A stretch of DNA of 11,025 nt from Rhodospirillaceae bacterium. GTDB lineage: Bacteria; Pseudomonadota; Alphaproteobacteria; Rhodospirillales; Magnetovibrionaceae. The notes below the pieces were generated by a model. The model had not been told where the DNA came from, did not search any database, and saw nothing but the letters and a program-made list of their open reading frames with translations. Positions within the stretch are counted from its first letter, which is position 1. Each line of letters opens with the position of its first letter. Position numbers and translations under genes: made by a program. Positions 6,919 to 11,025 of this stretch are shown here, in pieces. The stretch is taken from the NCBI GenBank assembly GCA_029881835.1, contig JAOULV010000021.1, forward strand, positions 1 to 11,025, read 5' to 3'.

Positions 6919-7123
6919 AAGGCCCCCCAACGAAGAACGTCAACCACCGCTTGGCCACAAACTGGTAATAAATGAAAAAAAACATCGTTGACCCGGGGGC
7001 GTCAACACGCCATTGTGCCCCCCGATAAACGGTTGTGTGGGACGTTAAATTCTTCGCATATATTTTTACCCCCAAGGCACGATCAGGGGATAAATACGGT
7101 GCGTAAGGCCAATTTTTAGCCAT
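6911..7123 (-). CDS. Possible 70-residue aromatic-rich ORF, doubtful
   Basis: An open frame of 70 codons begins at an ATG with AGGG 5 nt upstream and ends in a TAA that overlaps the following coiled-coil gene's ATG by 8 nt (ATGCTTAA), a coupling-like arrangement. The product would be basic and rich in aromatic residues (MAKNWPYAPYL at the start, TMFFFIYYQF near the end), with no recognisable domain and only a short hydrophobic run. A terminator-like hairpin and U8 lie inside the frame (TTT TTT TTC codons). Codon use is not convincingly coding. It could be a leader peptide, a real small protein, or chance in a non-coding region. Confidence 0.25.
   Translation of the reverse strand: MAKNWPYAPYLSPDRALGVKIYAKNLTSHTTVYRGAQWRVDAPGSTMFFFIYYQFVAKRWLTFFVGGPYA
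6975..7006 (-). terminator. Terminator-like hairpin with U8, minus strand
   Basis: On the minus strand GTTGAC and GTCAAC (7006-7001 / 6992-6987) form a 6-bp stem with an 8-nt loop, followed after GATG by eight U. The 4-nt gap between stem and U-tract weakens it as a terminator. The loop CCCCC could instead pair with GGGGGC at 7022-7017, giving a competing hairpin or pseudoknot. It lies about 60 nt upstream of the coiled-coil gene, so it would end or attenuate a transcript coming from the gapA side. Confidence 0.4.
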
Positions 7124-7128
7124 ATGGC

Positions 7129-7238
7129 CCTGAAATGGACTTAGGATAACCCCACCCGTAAGGGTATCGCCCGGCCCCCCACCGGGGTGTTAATGGGCTT
7201 AAGGGCGCTGTGGTACAAAGCGCCAACCGAATTTCAGG
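7129..7238. other. Cloverleaf-like inverted-repeat domain, possible structured RNA
   Basis: A perfect 8-bp inverted repeat, CCTGAAAT (7129-7136) and ATTTCAGG (7231-7238), encloses three further stems: GATA(A)CCC / GGGTATC (7145-7152 / 7162-7168), CCCGG / CCGGG (7170-7174 / 7182-7186) and GGCGCT / AGCGCC (7204-7209 / 7219-7224). An extra GG/CC (7137-7138 / 7227-7228) may lengthen the closing stem. The whole resembles a four-way junction. I could not match it to a riboswitch or RNA class I know. It could act as RNA on either strand (gapA leader, or leader of the minus-strand cluster), or as a protein-binding DNA site. The pairing was found by eye. Confidence 0.4.
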
Positions 7239-7250
7239 TAATTTTGTGAG

Positions 7251-7278
7251 TTTGGGCCGTATTTTTGGCCAATATTAT
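7251..7278 (+). promoter_or_regulatory. Presumed gapA promoter
   Basis: TATTAT (7273-7278, five of six bases of the -10 consensus) lies 16 nt after TTTGGG (7251-7256), a weak -35. The predicted start near 7285 would leave a leader of about 20 nt holding the strong ribosome-binding site AGGGAG (7291-7296), 8 nt before the gapA ATG. The -10 is reasonable; the -35 is poor. Confidence 0.45.
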
Positions 7279-7279
7279 A
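7274..7279 (-). promoter_or_regulatory. Perfect TATAAT on the minus strand
   Basis: TATAAT on the minus strand would place a start near 7267, so the transcript would run through the cloverleaf-like domain towards the coiled-coil gene and zapA. No recognisable -35 is present at 16-18 nt; the sequence there is T-rich. It overlaps the plus-strand TATTAT of the presumed gapA promoter, so the two directions might compete. Confidence 0.35.
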
Positions 7280-7304
7280 GATAAATCTTCAGGGAGAAAA
7301 AAGA

Positions 7305-8348
7305 ATGGCAATTCGCGTAGGTATTAACGGTTTTGGTCGTATCGGCCGCATGGTTTTTCGCGCAGTAGCGAAAGAATTTCGTGATATCGAAGTAGTGGCA
7401 ATCAACGATTTGTTGGAAGCCGATTATTTGGCATACATGCTGAAATATGATTCGGTTCACGGTAACTTTGACGGCGACGTTTCGGTCAAAGGCAAAAATC
7501 TGGTTGTGAACGGCAAAACAATTCGCCTAACCGCCGAACGTGACCCCGCCAACCTTAAATGGGGCGACGTCAAGGTCGACATCGTTATCGAATCAACCGG
7601 CTTCTTCCTAACCGAAGAAAGCTGTCAGGCCCACATCGATGCGGGTGCAAAAAAGGTTGTGCAGAGCGCACCGTCAAAAGACGGCACCCCGATGTTCGTT
7701 TACGGTGTTAACCACAAAGATTACGCCGGACAGGCAATCGTATCGGCAGCAAGCTGCACCACCAACTGCTTGGCACCTGTTGCCAAAGTTCTGCACGATA
7801 ACTGGGGCTTAAAACGTGGCCTGATGACCACCGTTCACGCCGCTACCGCAACGCAGAAAACCGTTGACGGCCCATCGGCCAAAGACTGGCGCGGTGGACG
7901 CGGTATTTTGGAAAACATCATTCCCTCATCAACCGGTGCGGCCAAGGCCGTGGGTGTGGTTTTGCCCGAACTTAACGGCAAATTGACCGGCATGGCGTTC
8001 CGCGTTCCAACATCGGACGTTTCTGTGGTTGACCTTACGGTTGAGCTTAACAAAAAAGCCAAATACGAAGACATCTGCAAAGCGATGTTAAAGGCTTCCA
8101 AGGGCGAAATGAAGGGCACGCTGGCCTATACCGACGAAGCTGTTGTTTCGACCGATTTTGTTGATTGCTCGGCCTCTTCCATATTTGATGCCGGTGCCGG
8201 TATCCAGTTGGATGGCACTTTCGTAAAAGTCGTTTCATGGTATGACAACGAATATGGTTACACCTGCAACATGCTGCGTTTCGTCCAGCATGTGGCAAAG
8301 TCCAAATCAGCGGCTAAGAAAAAACCTGCCGGTAAAAAGAAAAAGTAA
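7305..8348 (+). CDS. gapA: Glyceraldehyde-3-phosphate dehydrogenase, GapA type
   Basis: This enzyme oxidatively phosphorylates glyceraldehyde-3-phosphate to 1,3-bisphosphoglycerate in glycolysis and runs in reverse in gluconeogenesis. The Rossmann motif GINGFGRIGR (6-15) is present, and AIND with D35 favours NAD+. The catalytic site SAASCTTNCLAP has Cys151, and His178 follows in TTVHAATATQKTVDGP. The C-terminal catalytic domain ends with SWYDNEYGYTCNMLRFVQHVA. Phrases such as LLEADYLAYMLKYDSVHG and ERDPANLKW resemble E. coli GapA more than the usual alphaproteobacterial Gap/CbbG proteins (from memory, not alignment). The protein has 347 residues because it ends in a lysine-rich tail of about 16 residues (KSKSAAKKKPAGKKKK), which is unusual. 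A strong AGGGAG site supports high expression. It is divergent from the zapA cluster and followed by a good terminator. Confidence 0.97.
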   Translation: MAIRVGINGFGRIGRMVFRAVAKEFRDIEVVAINDLLEADYLAYMLKYDSVHGNFDGDVSVKGKNLVVNGKTIRLTAERDPANLKWGDVKVDIVIESTGFFLTEESCQAHIDAGAKKVVQSAPSKDGTPMFVYGVNHKDYAGQAIVSAASCTTNCLAPVAKVLHDNWGLKRGLMTTVHAATATQKTVDGPSAKDWRGGRGILENIIPSSTGAAKAVGVVLPELNGKLTGMAFRVPTSDVSVVDLTVELNKKAKYEDICKAMLKASKGEMKGTLAYTDEAVVSTDFVDCSASSIFDAGAGIQLDGTFVKVVSWYDNEYGYTCNMLRFVQHVAKSKSAAKKKPAGKKKK

Positions 8349-8376
8349 TTTTTGCCAAGCAGGCAATCAGACAAAT

Positions 8377-8413
8377 AAAAAAGGCGGAGCCCGAAAATGG
8401 TTCCGCCTTTTTT
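8377..8413 (+). terminator. Rho-independent terminator after gapA
   Basis: GGCGGAGCC (8383-8391) pairs with GGTTCCGCC (8399-8407), with one G-T wobble and a 7-nt loop, followed by six T. Six A precede the stem, so it could work in both directions. It begins 28 nt after the gapA stop and ends about 13 nt before the thiE -10, cleanly separating the two genes. Confidence 0.93.
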
Positions 8414-8425
8414 GTGTGTTTGGTT

Positions 8426-8431
8426 TATAAT
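8426..8431 (+). promoter_or_regulatory. Consensus -10 (TATAAT) placing the thiE start at +1
   Basis: A perfect TATAAT ends 7 nt before the thiE ATG at 8439, so transcription would start at or next to the A of the start codon. No Shine-Dalgarno sequence lies between them, as expected for a leaderless message. The -35 position falls in the gapA terminator (around CCGCCT) and does not match consensus. Confidence 0.55.
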
Positions 8432-8438
8432 CACCATT

Positions 8439-9077
8439 ATGACCTGCAGACTTTATCTCATAACCCCGCCGCAAATAGAGGTGGACGAATTCAAGCCCCG
8501 GCTGATAGATGCCTTGGACGGTGGCGATGTGGGCGCGGTGCAATTGCGCCTTAAAAATTCTGACGGCACCCCCGCCCCGGTTGACGTGGTAAGGCGTGCG
8601 GCCACGGAATTGATGCCGATTGTGCAGGCGCGCGATATTGCCTTCATCATTAACGACCACGCATTGTTGGCGGGTGAAATTGGTGCCGACGGCGTGCATA
8701 TTGGGCAAAGCGATATTTCATATAATGATGCCAGAAAAGCGGTCGGGCCGGACGGCATTGTTGGGGTTACCTGCCACGCATCCACCCATCTGGCCATGAC
8801 GGCTGGCGAGGCTGGCGCCGATTACGTTGCCTTCGGCGCATTTTTCCCAACCAACACCAAACAAACGACCGCTAGCCCTGAAATTGAAATATTGGAAAGC
8901 TGGGCTGCCGCCACCAACGTTCCAGCCGTTGCCATAGGCGGTATAACCCCTGAAAATTGCGCTGAATTGGCCCAGGCGGGGGCCGATTTTGTGGCGGTGG
9001 TTAATTCTGTATGGGGGTACCGAGATGGCCCGGGGGCGGCGGTTAAGGCTTTCAATTCGGCCCTCAAGCAACATTAA
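8439..9077 (+). CDS. thiE: Thiamine-phosphate synthase family protein (ThiE-like)
   Basis: This is a 212-residue TIM-barrel protein of the ThiE/TenI family. ThiE joins hydroxymethylpyrimidine pyrophosphate and thiazole phosphate to make thiamine phosphate. Seen motifs: RLYLITP near the start, AVQLRLK (33-39), IINDH (70-74; ThiE usually has INDR), GADGVHIGQSD (82-92), GVTCHASTHLAM (109-120), AGADYVAFGAFFPTNTK (125-141) and AIGGIT (165-170). The pattern favours ThiE, but the INDH variant and the lack of other thi genes leave open a divergent or non-catalytic paralogue. The ATG at 8439 is chosen because it gives the normal family N-terminus; an in-frame ATG at 8397 lies inside the gapA terminator. 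The message is probably leaderless. No TPP riboswitch is visible upstream. Confidence 0.85.
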   Translation: MTCRLYLITPPQIEVDEFKPRLIDALDGGDVGAVQLRLKNSDGTPAPVDVVRRAATELMPIVQARDIAFIINDHALLAGEIGADGVHIGQSDISYNDARKAVGPDGIVGVTCHASTHLAMTAGEAGADYVAFGAFFPTNTKQTTASPEIEILESWAAATNVPAVAIGGITPENCAELAQAGADFVAVVNSVWGYRDGPGAAVKAFNSALKQH

Positions 9078-9193
9078 ACATTCCAACGCCCAGCAAATTA
9101 TAGACAGCAACCCCCAAACCTGACATTTTGCGCTTCTAATTATTCTAATTTTCTGGTGGGGTGCCGGTTTTTTATTTGAAGTAGGTAGCTAAC

Positions 9194-10015
9194 TTGAGCA
9201 ACACAAAATCAGATTTTGAACACAGCCTGCATGACCTTCATGATGGTGCGGGGCGCATTAACAAAAGCCTCGAAGATATTGTAAATGTCATCGACCAGGT
9301 CGCGCGCGACAACGAAAGCTTTATCCAGACCATGGATAAAGAACCCGACAGCGAACACAGCGCCGATATTCGTAAACTGCTAGAAAATGTGCGCGACCAA
9401 ATAAAAGACATTGTTGATTTTGGGCGCAAATTTGAAGTCCGCATCAACGAATATTCTGACGAAATAGTTGATCTTAACCGCCAGCTTGAACAGACCAAGC
9501 AAATTGCGATGATTGACCCGACCACCGGTATCGGCAATAGGCGCCGGTTTGAGGAATCATTAAAAACAATTATTGAAAATATTGAAGATTTCAAAGGCAA
9601 GGTATCGGTGTTGTTGGCCGATGTAGATAATTTTAAAACCATCAACGATACCCTTGGTCACAATGTTGGCGATCAGGTATTGCGCCAAGTCGCACAAAAT
9701 TTTGTTACCAACCTAAAAGGTAGCGATATTGTCGCGCGCTGGGGTGGCGATGAATTTTCTGCCATTTTGCCCGAAACCGAATTAGTCCACGCCATAAAGG
9801 TAGCGGAAAATGTACGTGAAGGGATTGCCAAGCGATCCATCCGCAACAAAGAAACCGGCGAAGAAATGGGCCGGGTGACCCTTTCAATCGGGGTTTCGAG
9901 CTATCATGAAGGCGATAACCCGCACAAACTTATCTTCCGTGCCGACCAAGCCCTTTACGAGGCAAAACGCGCCGGGCGCAACCGCACCCAAGGCGAGCTG
10001 GACGATGATGACTAA
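9194..10015 (+). CDS. Soluble GGDEF-domain diguanylate cyclase
   Basis: This 273-residue cytoplasmic protein probably makes cyclic di-GMP from two GTP, controlling motility, adhesion or the cell cycle. Residues 1-105 have no membrane segment or known sensor domain and are strongly helical and charged, with coiled-coil character towards 60-105, which probably serves dimerisation. The GGDEF domain begins at IDPTTGIGNRRRFEE (107-121). The metal-binding D143 sits in DVDNFKTIND, GHNVGD is at 155-160 and the active-site GGDEF at 184-188. All catalytic positions look intact. The inhibitory I-site (normally RxxD five residues before GGDEF) reads KGSD (175-178), so product feedback may be weak. The start codon is TTG with AGGT 8 nt upstream; the next Met is at residue 47. 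The upstream 116-nt gap holds a tandem TTCTAATT (9134-9141, 9143-9150) but no clear promoter. Confidence 0.92.
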   Translation: MSNTKSDFEHSLHDLHDGAGRINKSLEDIVNVIDQVARDNESFIQTMDKEPDSEHSADIRKLLENVRDQIKDIVDFGRKFEVRINEYSDEIVDLNRQLEQTKQIAMIDPTTGIGNRRRFEESLKTIIENIEDFKGKVSVLLADVDNFKTINDTLGHNVGDQVLRQVAQNFVTNLKGSDIVARWGGDEFSAILPETELVHAIKVAENVREGIAKRSIRNKETGEEMGRVTLSIGVSSYHEGDNPHKLIFRADQALYEAKRAGRNRTQGELDDDD

Positions 10016-10165
10016 ACCCTGTTGGTTTTCCTGATTTTTGGGAAATTTTAGGGCCCATTTCACATCACTGCGCCATTGCACACCCGGTCCGCTGGTGGTA
10101 GCTTCCGCGCCCATGGATCGTTCCATACTTAACTTTTCACCATGTTCTTTGAGAGCGGCAATAAA

Positions 10166-10735
10166 ATGAAAATCAACGGCAATGCAATTCGTGCAGGAAT
10201 GGTTATTGAACACCAAGGTCGTCTATGGCGTGCGGTAAAAACCGCGCACACCCAGCCGGGTAAAGGCGGTGCCTACCTGCAGGTAGAATTAAAAGATATT
10301 ATGAGCGGAACCAAATTGAACGAACGCTTCCGTTCATCAGAAACGGTTGAGCGCGCAACATTAGAACAGCGCGATTACCAATACCTGTATTCCGATGGCG
10401 AGACCTACACGTTCATGGATACTGAATCTTATGAACAAATGCCAATCAGCGCAGAAATGTTGGGCGAAGACCAAATCCCATACTTGCAAGAATCAATGAT
10501 GGTTACCATCGAAAGCCACGAAGGAAGCCCGATTGGTATTCAATTGCCGGAAACTGTGGTGCTTGAAATAACCGAAGCCGATGCGGTGGTCAAAGGGCAA
10601 ACCGCATCATCCAGCTACAAGCCGGCAATGTTAGAAAATGGGGTAAAAACTTTGGTTCCCCCACACATTGCTTCCGGAACCAGGATTGTGGTCAACACCG
10701 CTGACGGATCTTACGTCGAACGGGCAAAGGACTGA
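10166..10735 (+). CDS. efp: Elongation factor P
   Basis: This 189-residue translation factor binds between the ribosomal P and E sites and relieves stalling at polyproline stretches. It has the expected three beta-barrel domains: KOW-like (about 1-63), the central OB domain (about 65-128) and the C-terminal OB domain (about 130-189, with SSSYKPAMLENGVKTLVPPHI, typical of EF-P). The tip of domain I reads TQPGKGGAYLQV, with K33 at the position that is lysylated in EpmA-bearing bacteria; whether it is modified here is unknown. The ATG at 10166 matches the family start; an ATG 24 nt upstream would add eight unlikely residues. The 150-nt gap upstream may hold a promoter (TTGCAC at 10076 with a poor TAGCTT 17 nt later). 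The stop overlaps the next start by 1 nt. Confidence 0.96.
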   Translation: MKINGNAIRAGMVIEHQGRLWRAVKTAHTQPGKGGAYLQVELKDIMSGTKLNERFRSSETVERATLEQRDYQYLYSDGETYTFMDTESYEQMPISAEMLGEDQIPYLQESMMVTIESHEGSPIGIQLPETVVLEITEADAVVKGQTASSSYKPAMLENGVKTLVPPHIASGTRIVVNTADGSYVERAKD

Positions 10736-11025
10736 TGGCGCATATAAATTCATCAGCTTTAATAAACGTTATGACCGCGGCTGCAACCAAGGCCGCGCGC
10801 AAACTGGTGCGCGATTTTGGCGAAGTAGAACACCTGTTGGTTTCAAAAAAAGGCCCGGCCGATTTTGTTTCCATTGCCGATAAAACCGCCGAAGACACAT
10901 TGGTCCGCGAACTTAAAAAAGCGCGCCCCGATTATGGTTTTATTTTAGAAGAAAATGACAACATCAAAGGCAAAGATGAATCCAACACTTGGATCATTGA
11001 CCCGCTTGATGGAACGACCAATTTC
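10735..11025 (+). CDS. suhB: Inositol monophosphatase family protein (SuhB-like), partial
   Basis: The first 97 codons are present and the right window edge cuts the gene. The family dephosphorylates inositol-1-phosphate or related sugar phosphates with Mg2+; E. coli SuhB also acts with Nus factors in rRNA transcription. Visible are KKGPADFVSIADKTAE (38-53), the first metal-binding acidic site FILEEN (E72, E73) and the hallmark WIIDPLDGTTNF (86-97) with D89 and D92. Its ATG overlaps the efp stop as TGATG, so the two are probably cotranscribed and coupled, an arrangement frequent in alphaproteobacteria. Substrate cannot be read from this part, so the suhB name is by similarity and context. Confidence 0.9.
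   Translation, partial: MAHINSSALINVMTAAATKAARKLVRDFGEVEHLLVSKKGPADFVSIADKTAEDTLVRELKKARPDYGFILEENDNIKGKDESNTWIIDPLDGTTNF

Noticed and set aside
8397..8438. Earlier in-frame ATG for thiE
   Set aside because: It lies in the loop of the gapA terminator, upstream of the TATAAT, and adds residues not found in the family.
8349..8438. TPP riboswitch upstream of thiE
   Set aside because: No CTGAGA or other TPP-box sequence is present; the 90 nt are accounted for by the gapA terminator and the -10 element.
10016..10060. Terminator after the GGDEF gene
   Set aside because: TTTCC/GGAAA with nested CCCT/AGGG can pair, but the stem is short and AT-rich and no T-run follows the outer stem.
1..11025. 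CRISPR arrays, tRNAs, rRNAs, insertion sequences or phage genes
   Set aside because: None was seen on either strand by eye; nearly all sequence is explained by conserved housekeeping genes.

Overview
The window reads as chromosomal DNA of an alphaproteobacterium with moderate GC content. The main support is gene order: yebC-ruvC-ruvA-ruvB-ybgC-tolQ, a zapA / 6S RNA / 5-formyl-THF cyclo-ligase cluster, and an efp-suhB pair, all common in that class. No insertion sequences, phage genes, tRNAs, rRNAs or CRISPR arrays were seen. TTG start codons are frequent: ruvB, zapA and the GGDEF gene all appear to use one.

Left part (1-6930), all on the minus strand, read from right to left: a small coiled-coil protein, zapA (cell division), 6S RNA, fau/ygfA (folate salvage), a YmdB-type phosphodiesterase, yebC (translation or regulation factor), ruvC-ruvA-ruvB (Holliday-junction resolution), ybgC (acyl-CoA thioesterase) and tolQ (Tol-Pal envelope motor). 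Several junctions overlap by 4 to 8 nt (fau/ymdB, ruvC/ruvA, ruvB/ybgC), which suggests polycistronic, translationally coupled transcription. The tol operon continues beyond the left edge.

Middle (6931-7304): a 374-nt divergent intergenic region between the minus-strand cluster and gapA on the plus strand. It is the least explained part of the window. It holds an inverted-repeat set that folds by hand into a cloverleaf-like domain (7129-7238), a perfect TATAAT on the minus strand, a possible 70-codon minus-strand ORF whose ribosome-binding site lies in the closing stem of that domain, and a terminator-like hairpin plus U8 inside that ORF. This could be an undescribed cis-regulatory RNA or small RNA, but the strand and function are unproven.

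Right part (7305-11025), plus strand: gapA (glycolytic GAPDH of the E. coli GapA type with an unusual lysine-rich tail), a strong bidirectional terminator, a thiE-like gene that looks leaderless, a soluble GGDEF diguanylate cyclase, efp (elongation factor P), and the first 97 codons of an inositol-monophosphatase-family gene (suhB-like), cut by the window edge.

Most of the content is conserved housekeeping. The features that stand out are the gapA/coiled-coil intergenic RNA candidate, the GAPDH tail, the leaderless thiE arrangement and a plus-strand terminator-like hairpin in the yebC-ymdB gap. All pairings and promoter matches were found by eye and have no computed significance.
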